Source: Verrucomicrobiota bacterium (GTDB lineage Bacteria; Verrucomicrobiota; Verrucomicrobiia; Opitutales; Opitutaceae). From it: a stretch of 37,789 bases of DNA. Positions 27,693-35,386 of the stretch are shown here, piece by piece (the stretch's first letter is position 1; each line of letters begins with the position of its first letter). The stretch lies in contig JANXRL010000174.1 of assembly GCA_025352985.1 (NCBI GenBank), positions 1 through 37,789 of the forward strand. The letters run 5' to 3'. Both the position numbers and the translations under genes were made by a program. The notes beneath the pieces are model-generated. The model was not told the DNA's origin. It saw only the letters and a program-made list of their open reading frames with translations, and ran no database searches.

Positions 27693-27706
27693 TACATTTC
27701 GATGTA
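27693..27706. promoter_or_regulatory. Palindrome upstream of argG
   Basis: A perfect 5+5 inverted repeat with a 4-base centre (TACAT-TTCG-ATGTA) lies 62 bases upstream of the argG start, in the gap shared with the divergent pseudopilin gene. Size and place suit a repressor site, but it does not match the E. coli ARG box and was not found at the other arg promoters by eye. Confidence 0.3.
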
Positions 27707-27805
27707 ACTGGCCAAAGCAGAGTCGGCGCACATTCGCATGAATTAGTTAAATGTAAAAACGGCGTAAAAGATGCTCATTTATTTTGAATCCGATTTTTAG
27801 ACCCC

Positions 27806-28279
27806 ATGGCTAAACAATATCTCCTTCCACGCCTCTCGACGGGATTTTCGCTCTTAGAAATCATGGTGGTCGTCACCGTGCTTGGTATTATTTGCTCACT
27901 CGCGATCCCAGCCTATAAAAAACTGATCCGGCATACAACTAATTCACTTATGAGCAATGAATTGCGCGTGGCATCAGGGGCGTTGGAGTATTATTCCGTG
28001 GACAAAGGCACCTGGCCTCCCGACGGCAATGGCGGTTGGCCATCGGAATTGTCAGGGTATTTGCCTCCGCCTGATTGCTGGAACCAACCGACTCCGATCG
28101 GTGGCACATGGTCTTGGGCCCTCAACACCGACAACGCCTTGGCATCACTACGAATCAACAACTACACCATTCCAGAAGATCAAGTGGCCGACATCGACAA
28201 ACTGATTGATGATGGCGATCCCGCCAGCGGCAACCTGTTCAAATCGGGCCGGTCTCTAGTTTACGTCTTGCAGCGCTGA
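27806..28279 (+). CDS. Type II secretion/type IV pilus-like pseudopilin
   Basis: The 157-residue protein starts with a class III signal: a short 13-residue leader ending in Gly13, then 'FSLLEIMVVVTVLGIICSLAIPAY', with Glu at +5 (Glu18). It would be cleaved by a prepilin peptidase after Gly13 and N-methylated at Phe14. The hydrophobic helix is followed by 'SNELRVASGALEYYSVDKGTWPPDGNGGWPSELSGYLP', a form common in GspG-like and Verrucomicrobia/Planctomycetes pseudopilins. No other pilin or secretion gene lies next to it; pilC is 14 kb away. Its 3' end overlaps the convergent argF 3' end by 19 bases. It is less GC-rich than its neighbours. Whether it serves a pilus or secretion system is unknown. 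Confidence 0.88.
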   Translation: MAKQYLLPRLSTGFSLLEIMVVVTVLGIICSLAIPAYKKLIRHTTNSLMSNELRVASGALEYYSVDKGTWPPDGNGGWPSELSGYLPPPDCWNQPTPIGGTWSWALNTDNALASLRINNYTIPEDQVADIDKLIDDGDPASGNLFKSGRSLVYVLQR

Positions 28280-29244
28280 CTGAAACCAGAGGATCCAGTC
28301 CCGAATTTGTCAGCGACTAAGGCCGACATAATGGCCTTCTGAACATGCAGGCGATTTTCCGCCTGATCAAAGATGATCGACCGAGGGTTATCCAAAACCT
28401 CTTGGCCAACCTCCTCCCCCGGATGCGCGGGGAGACAGTGCATGAAATAGGCATCCGGTTTCGCGACGGCAAAAATCTTTCCAGTGACCGCGTAAGGCGA
28501 CATCTGCGCGATACGTTGCCTGGTTTCCTCCTCCTTGCCCATGCTTACCCACACGTCGGTATAGACGACATCCGCGTCCTTCACGGCCTCGAAGGGATCG
28601 GCGGTAAACTGGTAATTCTTCACGAAGCCTTCCCGTTTGAGCAGCGCGTCGATCTCTGGACCGGGCTCGAAACCCTTGGGGCCGGCGAGTGAGATCTTCA
28701 TGCCAAAGAGCGCCGCACCGAGAATCCACGAGTTGGCCATGTTGCAGGCGGTGTCGCCGAGAAACGCGATCTTACGGCCCTTGAGGGAAGCGAACAGGTC
28801 GCCGCCTGCGGGTGCCCAGCGCTCGGCGAGCGTAAAGGCGTCGGTGTAAATTTGGCAGGGGTGCAGGAAATCCGTGAGCGCGTTGATCACTGGAATCGTG
28901 CCGGCCGCCGCTAACCGCTCAACTTCAGCGTGTTCGTAAGTGCGCACAATGAGACCGTGCACGAAACGCGAAAGGACCCGCGAAGTGTCTTCCACCGACT
29001 CGCCTCGACCGAGTTGAATGTCGTTTTTGTTGAGAAAAAGCGGATTGCCGCCGAGTTCGTGCACGCCGACCTCGAACGACACGCGCGTGCGCGTGCTAGA
29101 TTTGGAGAAAATCAACGCCCACGTCTGGTGTTGCAGCACAGAGGAGGGTTGCCGACCGCGCTTTTGCTTGAGATCCCGGGCCAGCGCGAAAACTTCGGCC
29201 ACTTCATGGGGCTTGAAGTCCGTCTCTTTGAGGAAGTGCTTCAT
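28261..29244 (-). CDS. argF: Ornithine carbamoyltransferase
   Basis: The enzyme transfers the carbamoyl group of carbamoyl phosphate to ornithine, giving citrulline. The 327-residue protein has the carbamoyl-phosphate motif 'SSTRTR' (49-54), 'HPCQ' (128-131), an ornithine-binding 'VWVSMGKEEE' block and the catalytic 'HCLPA' near the C-terminus. It lies 68 bases downstream of argD on the same strand, in the order argB-argD-argF. Its end overlaps the convergent pseudopilin gene by 19 bases. The substrate comes from CarB (7859-11101). Confident. Confidence 0.97.
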   Translation of the reverse strand: MKHFLKETDFKPHEVAEVFALARDLKQKRGRQPSSVLQHQTWALIFSKSSTRTRVSFEVGVHELGGNPLFLNKNDIQLGRGESVEDTSRVLSRFVHGLIVRTYEHAEVERLAAAGTIPVINALTDFLHPCQIYTDAFTLAERWAPAGGDLFASLKGRKIAFLGDTACNMANSWILGAALFGMKISLAGPKGFEPGPEIDALLKREGFVKNYQFTADPFEAVKDADVVYTDVWVSMGKEEETRQRIAQMSPYAVTGKIFAVAKPDAYFMHCLPAHPGEEVGQEVLDNPRSIIFDQAENRLHVQKAIMSALVADKFGTGSSGFSQRCKT

Positions 29245-29312
29245 GGAAAAAGAAACAACTATATATAGGCAATCGGCCGCACTCCTACGAGAGCAAAATC
29301 CACGCCCGAACG

Positions 29313-30536
29313 TTACGCTTTCGCGGCCAAAACCGAGCGAATGATCTCAACCGATTGCGCGAGCTCCGCAGGCGTGACCGTGAGCGGGGGCAGCAGCCGG
29401 ATGACGTTGCCTCCAGCCGATGGCACCAGCAAGCCCGCCTCGCGCAGCGCGGCAACGTAAGCGGTCGGATCACTCGCGAGCTGCAGACCAACCATGTAAC
29501 CACGGCCGCGCACCGCCAGAACCTGCGCAGGAAAATCCATCGCCAATTGGGCAAGAGCGGTGAGCCAAGGCGCGCTGTTGAGCACTACCTTTTCCATGAG
29601 GCGCTCTTTTTCGATCACATCGAGCACCGCGAGCGCCGCAGCGCACGCGAGCGGGGTGCCGCCGAAGGTGGTGCCATGCATGCCGGGCTGAAAAAGATCG
29701 GTGGCCTTTTCACCGATCCAGATCGCACCGATGGGAAATCCTCCGCCGAGACCTTTGGCCATGCCGATGGCGTCCGGCCGAACACCGGCATGCTCGTAGG
29801 CGAAAAACTTACCCGTCCGACCAACGCCGCACTGCACCTCGTCGATCATCAGAAGCAGATCATGGCGGTTACACAGTTCGCGAAGGCCCAGCAGAAACTC
29901 CGGCGTCGCGGGATTCACTCCGCCCTCGCCCTGGATGGTCTCGACGAAAATCGCCGCCGTCGTGCCGTCGATCAACGCCTCGAAAGAGGCAACGTTGTTC
30001 AACTCGCCAAACGCGAAGCCCGGAACCAGTGGACGAAAGCCCTTCTGGATTTTTTCCTGTGGCGTCGCGCTCATGCCGCCAAACGTGCGGCCGTGAAACG
30101 CGCTCTTCGCACAGATGACCTTGTAGATTTTTCCCTCCTCCCCGCCGGCTCTCTTCATGCCGTGCAGACGCGCGAGCTTGAGCAGGCCCTCGTTGGCCTC
30201 GGCCCCACTGTTGCAGAAAAATACGCGCCCCGGACCGGCGTAGCCGACGAGACGGCGCGCAAGTTCACCCTGGTTGGGATTGCGGAAAAGATTACTGACA
30301 TGAATAAGTTCGCCGGCCTGGCGTTGCACCGCCGCCACCCAGTGCGGATGACAATGGCCGAGCGCGCTCACCGCAATGCCCGAAGTAAAATCAAGGAACT
30401 GACGGCCGGTGTCATCCCACACCAGCGCGCCACGCCCGCGGACGAGCGTCAGCGCGGGACGACCGTAGTTTTTCAACACATGCGCGTCGTAGAGATCGGC
30501 GGTGCTGGGGCGAACGACTTCGGGCCGGTTGCTCAT
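29313..30536 (-). CDS. argD: Acetylornithine aminotransferase
   Basis: This PLP-dependent class III aminotransferase converts N-acetylglutamate semialdehyde to N-acetylornithine. From ATG 30536 it is 407 residues. The frame extends upstream into argB, but only this start gives the usual 'ADLYDAHVLKNYGRPALTLVRGRG' N-terminus. It has 'FCNSGAEANE' (phosphate-binding), 'FHGRTFGGMSAT', 'IQGEGGV', 'IDEVQCGVGRTG' and the PLP lysine Lys261 in 'MAKGLGGGFPIG'. It follows argB by 7 bases and precedes argF. Confident. Confidence 0.96.
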   Translation of the reverse strand: MSNRPEVVRPSTADLYDAHVLKNYGRPALTLVRGRGALVWDDTGRQFLDFTSGIAVSALGHCHPHWVAAVQRQAGELIHVSNLFRNPNQGELARRLVGYAGPGRVFFCNSGAEANEGLLKLARLHGMKRAGGEEGKIYKVICAKSAFHGRTFGGMSATPQEKIQKGFRPLVPGFAFGELNNVASFEALIDGTTAAIFVETIQGEGGVNPATPEFLLGLRELCNRHDLLLMIDEVQCGVGRTGKFFAYEHAGVRPDAIGMAKGLGGGFPIGAIWIGEKATDLFQPGMHGTTFGGTPLACAAALAVLDVIEKERLMEKVVLNSAPWLTALAQLAMDFPAQVLAVRGRGYMVGLQLASDPTAYVAALREAGLLVPSAGGNVIRLLPPLTVTPAELAQSVEIIRSVLAAKA

Positions 30537-30543
30537 GGCACTA

Positions 30544-31428
30544 TCACCCGTGCACAATTTCTGTGCCGATACCAGTGTCGGTGAAAATTTCCATAAGGAG
30601 CGAATGCGGCAGGCGTCCGTCAATGAAGTGCACGCGCTGCACGCCTTCCTGAAGCGCACGGACGGCGCTCATAACTTTCGGACGCATACCCTTGTCGATG
30701 ACGCCCTTTTTTTTGAGGTCGTCCACCTGGGAGATTTTGAGCGTGGAAATGAGCGTGCTCTGATCGGCCGGGTTCGAAAGCAGACCGGGCACATCGCTCA
30801 TGTAAACAAGACGGCGGGCGCGCAGCGCGCTGGCCACGCGGCCGGCGACGAGGTCGGCGTTCACGTTGTAGGGTTTGCCGTCGAGTCCTTCGGCGACCGG
30901 CGAAATCACGGGGACGTATCCGTCGGCGATTTCCTTCTTGATGAGCTTCACCTTCACCTCGGTGACTTCGCCAACGTAACCGAGATCGACCGCGTCGCCG
31001 TTATCGTCAACGAGAAGCTTTTCACAGACGAGCACACTGTCACCAGCGAGGCCCTTGGGCTTGGCATTGGCGAGGGAGATGGCGTCGCACACGTCCTTGT
31101 TCACGATCTCGTCGAGCGTCTTCTTAACGATGGCGACGGTGGCCTCGTCGGTGATACGCATGCCGTTAGGCGCAAACTGCGACTTCAGGCCGGATAGCTC
31201 CATCGCCTTGGTGATCGCCTTGCCTCCGCCGTGCACGACGACGACGTTGATGCCGACGGCCGCGAGGAACGCGATGTCGTAGGCTACGCGGTTGCGCACC
31301 GCCGGGGCGGGATCGTCCATGAAACTTCCGCCATATTTCACGACGAAGGTCGAACCGCGAAAATCTTGGATGTAAGGCAGGGCTTCGAGCAGCACCTTGG
31401 CCTTGGTGGTAATTTCTGTGACGTTCAC
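30544..31428 (-). CDS. argB: Acetylglutamate kinase
   Basis: The enzyme phosphorylates N-acetylglutamate, the usual arginine feedback point in organisms with ArgJ. The 294-residue amino-acid kinase has 'VVKYGGSFM', '[11 protein letters not shown]' (glycine-rich loop), '[10 protein letters not shown]', '[15 protein letters not shown]', 'YMSDVPGLL' and 'KGMRPKV'. The N-terminal helix ('[14 protein letters not shown]') is of the kind found in arginine-inhibited hexameric enzymes; inhibition is inferred. The start is GTG at 31428. It is the first gene of argB-argD-argF and divergent from argJ, with 145 bases between. Confident. Confidence 0.97.
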   Translation of the reverse strand: MNVTEITTKAKVLLEALPYIQDFRGSTFVVKYGGSFMDDPAPAVRNRVAYDIAFLAAVGINVVVVHGGGKAITKAMELSGLKSQFAPNGMRITDEATVAIVKKTLDEIVNKDVCDAISLANAKPKGLAGDSVLVCEKLLVDDNGDAVDLGYVGEVTEVKVKLIKKEIADGYVPVISPVAEGLDGKPYNVNADLVAGRVASALRARRLVYMSDVPGLLSNPADQSTLISTLKISQVDDLKKKGVIDKGMRPKVMSAVRALQEGVQRVHFIDGRLPHSLLMEIFTDTGIGTEIVHG

Positions 31429-31573
31429 TGGGCGATATTGATAACAAGGGGTAAATCACGCCGCGTCCGCATTTCCATCTTATTTCGCGGCACGGCTAAG
31501 AATTCGCGCAACCGTCACCCAACACTCAAAGAATCAGCTTCACTCCACGCCGCGCTTCTTCACTTGTGAATCT

Positions 31574-32890
31574 GTGCCCAGCACCGCTCTTACGTTTTCT
31601 TCCCACGCGGAACACCGCGCATGGCTCGCTTCACAGGCCGCGCTTCCGCGTGGCTTCCGCGTCGGCACGACGCGTTTCGAATTCATGCCCAAGGAGGCGC
31701 CCAAGCCCGCCAGGATGACGCTCACGCTCATCGCGCTCGACAAGCCGACGGCGGATTTCGCCGCGATGTTCACGAAAAACGCATTCCCCGGCGCGCCCGT
31801 GATCGTAGGCCGCCAGCGTCTCGGCGAACCGTCTCTCGGCGCGATCATCATCAACAACAAGATTTCCAACGTCTGCGCGCCCGGCGGCGTCGAAGCCTCC
31901 GAAAAAATCTGCGAGGAGACCGCACGCCTGCTCAACCTGCCGGCAACCGCAGTGCTGCCCAGCTCTACCGGTGTGATCGGCTGGAGCCTACCTGTTGATT
32001 CCATCGTCGCCGGCTTGCCCGCAGCGGTGGCGTCGCTGGCCGCAGGCTCCGTGCTGCCCGCCGCCGAGGGCATCGTGACGACTGATCTTTATCCGAAAGT
32101 TCGCAGCGTCGCCGTCGGCGGCGGCCGCATCGTGGGCATCGCGAAGGGCGCGGGCATGATCGAGCCGAACATGGCCACGATGCTGGTCTATATTCTCACC
32201 GACCTTGTGGTGCCGCGCGACACGTTGCGCGCGCTGCTTACGAAGACGGTCAACGCCAGTTTCAACCGCATCAGCATCGACAGCGACACGAGCACGTCCG
32301 ACACGGTCGCACTCGTCTCTTCAAGCCTGGTGCCGTGCGACGATCTCGCCGCTTTTGAGAGCGGACTTGCGCTTGTATGCCGTGATCTCGCCGAGGATGT
32401 CGTGCGCAACGGCGAAGGCGTGCGCCACGTCATCCGCGTCGAGGTGAAAAACGCCGCGACCCCATCGCTCGCCTGTGCGCTCGGCAAGGCGATCGTTAAC
32501 GCGCCTCTATTCAAGTGCGCCATCGCCGGCAACGACCCGAACGTCGGCCGCCTCATCCAGGCCATCGGCAAGCACGTGGGCGCGCATGCGCCGGAGACGG
32601 ATCTTTCCAAACTCTGCGCGAGCATCGGCGGAGTCGAGATTTTCGCGAACGGCGCGTTTCGCCTGAATCCCGAAAAGGAAAACGCGCTCGTCGTCCACCT
32701 CAAAGGCGCGGAGCTCTACACGAGCAAACCGAACGCGGACGGCATGTTTGCCCCCCCGGTGGATTATCCGCTGCACGAGCGCTGCGTGGAAATCGAAGTC
32801 GATCTCGGCTCGGGCCACGCGGCGGCGACGATTTTCGGCGGCGATCTCACCCACGAATACGTAAGCGAAAATGCCGACTACCGGAGCTGA
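31574..32890 (+). CDS. argJ: Bifunctional glutamate N-acetyltransferase / ornithine acetyltransferase
   Basis: ArgJ recycles the acetyl group from N-acetylornithine to glutamate. The 438-residue proprotein is cleaved autocatalytically before the nucleophile Thr202 in 'MIEPNMATMLVY'; Thr132-Gly133 in 'SSTGVIG' forms the oxyanion hole. Other family blocks are 'TTDLYPK', 'SFNRISIDSDTSTSDTV', 'GEGVRHVIRVEV', 'AIAGNDPNVGRLIQAIG' and a final 'ATIFGGDLTHEYVSENADYRS'. The start is GTG at 31574, since the first ATG in frame would remove the conserved 'LPRGFRVG' region. The usual 'NSGNANAxTG' segment is altered here to 'INNKISNVCAPGG'. The gene is divergent from argBDF. Identity confident; mono- or bifunctionality unknown. 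Confidence 0.95.
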   Translation: MPSTALTFSSHAEHRAWLASQAALPRGFRVGTTRFEFMPKEAPKPARMTLTLIALDKPTADFAAMFTKNAFPGAPVIVGRQRLGEPSLGAIIINNKISNVCAPGGVEASEKICEETARLLNLPATAVLPSSTGVIGWSLPVDSIVAGLPAAVASLAAGSVLPAAEGIVTTDLYPKVRSVAVGGGRIVGIAKGAGMIEPNMATMLVYILTDLVVPRDTLRALLTKTVNASFNRISIDSDTSTSDTVALVSSSLVPCDDLAAFESGLALVCRDLAEDVVRNGEGVRHVIRVEVKNAATPSLACALGKAIVNAPLFKCAIAGNDPNVGRLIQAIGKHVGAHAPETDLSKLCASIGGVEIFANGAFRLNPEKENALVVHLKGAELYTSKPNADGMFAPPVDYPLHERCVEIEVDLGSGHAAATIFGGDLTHEYVSENADYRS

Positions 32891-32921
32891 TATCAGGCTG
32901 GCTTGGCGTTAATAATGTGGA

Positions 32922-32999
32922 AGCCCGTTTACGGACGATGAGCGGCGGGCGAACGTCTATTGGCATTCGGATAAATCTATCATCGTCCGTAACCGGGCT
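32922..32999. repeat. Long imperfect inverted repeat (possible REP/MITE-like element)
   Basis: Two 20-base arms (32922-32941 and 32980-32999) are complementary at 19 of 20 positions and enclose a 38-base loop, in the gap between argJ and the convergent rpsI. The arms begin AGCCCG and end with CGGGCT. No T-run follows, so it is not an ordinary terminator. A repeated extragenic element or small non-autonomous transposon is possible; a second copy is not visible in this window. Confidence 0.6.
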
Positions 33000-33032
33000 C
33001 CTATAAGAAAACCATTCTCTTGCGGGCACAAA

Positions 33033-33059
33033 AAAGCCGCCCTTTGCAGGGGCGGCTTT
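33033..33059 (-). terminator. Rho-independent terminator of rplM-rpsI
   Basis: A 10-bp stem (AAAGCCGCCC with GGGCGGCTTT) and 7-base loop lie 22 bases past the rpsI stop. On the - strand the stem ends in a T-run formed by the A-tract 33030-33035, the classical intrinsic terminator form. Confidence 0.85.
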
Positions 33060-33081
33060 AAGCAAAAACCTTCGGACAGGC

Positions 33082-33480
33082 TTAGCGCTTCGAGAACTGG
33101 AAACGCTTGCGGGCGCCGGGCTGGCCGGGCTTCTTGCGCTCTTTTTCGCGGGGATCGCGCATAAGATGACCAGCCTTCTTGAGGGCGGCGCGAAGCTCAG
33201 GGTTGAGCTTCTGGAGGGCGCGGGCGATGCCGTGGGCGGTCGCTCCGGCTTGGCCGGACACGCCACCGCCGGAAACGTTTACGTCCACATCGATCTTGTC
33301 GCGGAGTTCCACGGTAAGCAGAGGGCGGAAGGCAATCTTGGCGAAGTTCTCGTGGGAGAAGTAGCTCTCGAAGTCGCTGCCGTTGGCAACGAGCTTGCCC
33401 GTGCCTTCGGAGAGGCGGACGCGGGCGGTGGAGGACTTGCGGCGGCCGGTGCCGAGGAAAATAACTTTTTCGACGCTCAT
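33082..33480 (-). CDS. rpsI: 30S ribosomal protein S9 (uS9)
   Basis: The 132-residue ribosomal protein has the S9 signature: 'GTGRRKSSTARVRLSEGTGKL', 'NVSGGGVSGQAGATAHGIARAL', 'MRDPREKERKKPGQPGARKRFQFSKR'. The C-terminal Lys-Arg tail reaches the decoding-site tRNA. The open frame continues upstream in another gene's region; ATG 33480 gives the standard start. It follows rplM by 5 bases, the near-universal rplM-rpsI operon order. Confident. Confidence 0.98.
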   Translation of the reverse strand: MSVEKVIFLGTGRRKSSTARVRLSEGTGKLVANGSDFESYFSHENFAKIAFRPLLTVELRDKIDVDVNVSGGGVSGQAGATAHGIARALQKLNPELRAALKKAGHLMRDPREKERKKPGQPGARKRFQFSKR

Positions 33481-33485
33481 GGTGA

Positions 33486-33914
33486 TCAGACGGTGGTCTT
33501 GACGGGGCTTTGGGCCTCGTGGGTGTGGGTCGGGCCGGCAAACACGCGGAGCTTGGTCAGCATGTCGCGGGCGATGCGGTTCTTGGGAAGCATTCCTTTG
33601 ACGGCGTGCTCGATGATGAACGCGGGGTTCTTCGCGCGCATCTGCTCCATCGTCTTGTAGCTCTCGCCACCGACGAAACCGGAGAAGAACATGAACTTGT
33701 TCTGCTCTTCTTTCTTGCCGGTGAGGACGACCTTCTCGGCGTTGATGACGACAACGAAGTCGCCGGTATCGACGCTCGGGGTGTAGGTGGCCTTGTGGCG
33801 ACCGCGGATAAGGTTGGCTGCTTTGACGGCGAGACGGCCAAGGACCACGCCTTCGGCATCGATGAGATGCCATTTGGCTTGCACGGTCTCTTTTTTGGCG
33901 AGGAACGTTTTCAT
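33486..33914 (-). CDS. rplM: 50S ribosomal protein L13 (uL13)
   Basis: This 142-residue large-subunit protein binds 23S rRNA early in assembly. It has 'KWHLIDAEGVVLGRLAVKAANLIRGRHKATYTPSVDTGDFVVVINAEKV' and the 'VKGMLPKNRIARDMLTKLRVFAGPTHTHEAQ' C-terminal block typical of L13. It is the first gene of the rplM-rpsI operon. Confident. Confidence 0.98.
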   Translation of the reverse strand: MKTFLAKKETVQAKWHLIDAEGVVLGRLAVKAANLIRGRHKATYTPSVDTGDFVVVINAEKVVLTGKKEEQNKFMFFSGFVGGESYKTMEQMRAKNPAFIIEHAVKGMLPKNRIARDMLTKLRVFAGPTHTHEAQSPVKTTV

Positions 33915-33929
33915 GGGAAAAGGGGTCGA

Positions 33930-33958
33930 ATTGCTAGGGTTTGACCCGTGGCTGTCAA
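33930..33958 (-). promoter_or_regulatory. Candidate sigma-70-type promoter for rplM-rpsI
   Basis: On the - strand a perfect -35 hexamer TTGACA (33958-33953) is followed after 16 bases by TAGCAA (33936-33931), a weak -10. The predicted start leaves only about ten bases before the rplM ATG. The interval also forms an imperfect palindrome (GGGTTTGAC, 33938-33946, with GTCAACCC, 33954-33961). Confidence 0.4.
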
Positions 33959-33980
33959 CCCCTGTTTTAGCTTTGTGAAT

Positions 33981-34017
33981 AAAAAACCCACCCCGCTGTC
34001 CAAGCGGAGGTGGGTTT
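33981..34017 (-). terminator. Rho-independent terminator of the TorF-like gene
   Basis: A stem of about 14 bp (AAACCCACC with GGTGGGTTT, then CCGCT with AGCGG, one bulged A) and a 5-base loop are followed on the - strand by a T6 tract (A-run 33981-33986). It lies 33 bases past the stop of the outer-membrane protein gene. Confidence 0.85.
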
Positions 34018-34049
34018 GAGGTTTTCAGACCGGATTGTGTGAACTCGGC

Positions 34050-34796
34050 TTAGAAGCCGAACGTCAGGCCAATCGTGTAGTAGAGCGTGCTCTTCACGGC
34101 AAAACCAGCTTGGGTGGCGTTGGCGCCGTCGGCATCCGCATACTGCAGGCCACCAGTGAGAGTGGCGTTGGGAGCCAGCTTGAAGGGAACGGTCACGCCC
34201 GCGCCCCAGTAGGAGTTGTTGGCAGCACCCGTGTTAAAACGGCCGGTGTTAGGGCTGAAACCGTAGGTGACAGCAAAGTCGAGCGAGGTGCCGATCTGCT
34301 TGATCGGGAGGCTGTAGCCAATCGAACCCTGCACGGTCACGTCGTCATACTTGAAATCGTAATAGGCGTAGAGAGAGGGCGTGAAGCCGTCGAAGTTGCC
34401 ACCGGTCAGACCGACGTAACCCTCGTAGGTCGCGAATCCAGTGCTGCCGCTGCCGTTAACAAACTCAGGGAAGCTGTAGGAGGTGAGTCCGGTATCGATT
34501 TTCCAATCATTCTGGAGAGGGAAACCATAACCGAGGTAGAAATCGATTTCGTCGCCTTCGCTGCTGCGGATTGGCTGGTTGGTCCAAACACCGGCGTAGA
34601 TTGCCTTGTAGCCCACTTCAGCCGAAGCTTGAAACGCGGCGTTGCTCTGTTTTTGGCCGCGAAACACGTATTCGCTGGCATATGTGAAGTCGGTCGTGAC
34701 GGTGTAGGTAGGCTTGGAAGCGGCGACAGTAGCGTCAGCAGCCTGAGCCGAATAGCCCGCCGCGATAACGGCGAGAATGGTAGCGATCTTTTTCAT
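34050..34796 (-). CDS. TorF family putative porin / outer-membrane beta-barrel protein
   Basis: The 248-residue protein has a clear signal peptide (cleavage after 'AQA', residue 19), then alternating aromatic/polar beta strands and a C-terminal Phe ('YYTIGLTFGF'), the signal for beta-barrel insertion. 'TTDFTYASEYVFRGQKQSNAAFQASAEVGYKAIYAGVW' and 'EIDFYLGYGFPL' match the TorF-type (TIGR02001) family found in many Gram-negative bacteria. About a dozen strands are plausible. It is a single-gene unit with its own terminator and a 194-base upstream gap. The transported substrate is unknown. Confidence 0.85.
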   Translation of the reverse strand: MKKIATILAVIAAGYSAQAADATVAASKPTYTVTTDFTYASEYVFRGQKQSNAAFQASAEVGYKAIYAGVWTNQPIRSSEGDEIDFYLGYGFPLQNDWKIDTGLTSYSFPEFVNGSGSTGFATYEGYVGLTGGNFDGFTPSLYAYYDFKYDDVTVQGSIGYSLPIKQIGTSLDFAVTYGFSPNTGRFNTGAANNSYWGAGVTVPFKLAPNATLTGGLQYADADGANATQAGFAVKSTLYYTIGLTFGF

Positions 34797-34832
34797 GGTG
34801 TAGTCGTTTTGGTAGTTACGCAGTTCTTTTTT

Positions 34833-34847
34833 GCCGATTAAATCGGC
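34833..34847 (-). promoter_or_regulatory. Short hairpin in the leader of the TorF-like gene
   Basis: A perfect 6-bp inverted repeat (GCCGAT-TAA-ATCGGC) lies 37 bases upstream of the start codon. On the gene's strand it is followed by an A6 run, so it is not a terminator for that gene; it could stabilise or tune the mRNA leader. Confidence 0.3.
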
Positions 34848-34927
34848 GGGGAAATGAATGGAAAGACTTACCGAGGTGGGTTCAAGCCTTTACTCGGACG
34901 CTACACCCCGAGCAGCCTTTCCTATCT

Positions 34928-34950
34928 AGAGTTGCCGACTCTGATATAAT
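34928..34950 (+). promoter_or_regulatory. Extended -10 promoter with overlapping palindrome, upstream of the DUF423 gene
   Basis: A perfect TATAAT (34945-34950) is preceded by TGA, giving an extended -10 (TGnTATAAT); the -35 position is poor. A 5-bp inverted repeat AGAGT-TGCCG-ACTCT (34928-34942) abuts it, as an operator would. The start codon follows 40 bases after the -10. Confidence 0.5.
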
Positions 34951-34990
34951 ATAAATTACCGTCAAAAAACGGATCCTATCGGGACATAAA

Positions 34991-35386
34991 ATGAAAAAAT
35001 GGCTTTTATCTGCAGGATTGTTGGGGCTGGTAGGCGTGGCACTTGGTGCTTTCGGGGCGCATGCCCTGAAAGGAATGTTGATCGCTCAAAATTCAGTTCC
35101 TACGTGGCAAACGGCTGTTTTTTATCATGTTAGCCACGCCATAGCCATGCTTTCAGTCGGACTGCATGCGAGAAACTACCCAACCATGCACAGAAAATGG
35201 TTATCAAGAACCTGCGCATGCTGGTTGCTCGGCATTTTTTTCTTTTCAGGGTCACTCTACTGGCTCGCTTTGGGTGGTCCCAAATGGCTTGGGCCGGTCA
35301 CTCCTCTAGGCGGGATCTTGTTACTGGCGGGCTGGAGTGGTGTGCTCGTGTATGCAATGGAGCCCACTAAACCGACACCCCGATAA
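34991..35386 (+). CDS. DUF423 family small membrane protein
   Basis: The 131-residue integral membrane protein has about four hydrophobic segments: residues 4-26, about 42-58, 75-95 and 100-123. It carries the DUF423 (YwdK-like) signature 'GLVGVALGAFGAHALKG', 'WQTAVFYHVSHAIAML' and 'GVLLF-like FSGSLYWLAL...PLGGILLLAGW'. The family's function is unknown. Its TAA stop is directly followed by the ATG of the nucleotidyltransferase gene, so the two are probably co-transcribed from the extended -10 promoter upstream. Confidence 0.9.
   Translation: MKKWLLSAGLLGLVGVALGAFGAHALKGMLIAQNSVPTWQTAVFYHVSHAIAMLSVGLHARNYPTMHRKWLSRTCACWLLGIFFFSGSLYWLALGGPKWLGPVTPLGGILLLAGWSGVLVYAMEPTKPTPR

Noticed and set aside
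29355-30584. 409-codon open frame on the + strand
   Set aside because: Antisense to argD; no recognisable motif.
33082-33873. Long - strand frame suggesting a 263-residue protein including S9
   Set aside because: Its first half is an out-of-frame reading of rplM (Arg/His/Pro-rich text); the real S9 starts at ATG 33480.
34951-34974. Terminator-like short hairpin (CCGT...ACGG)
   Set aside because: Only a 4-bp stem and placed between a promoter and its start codon.
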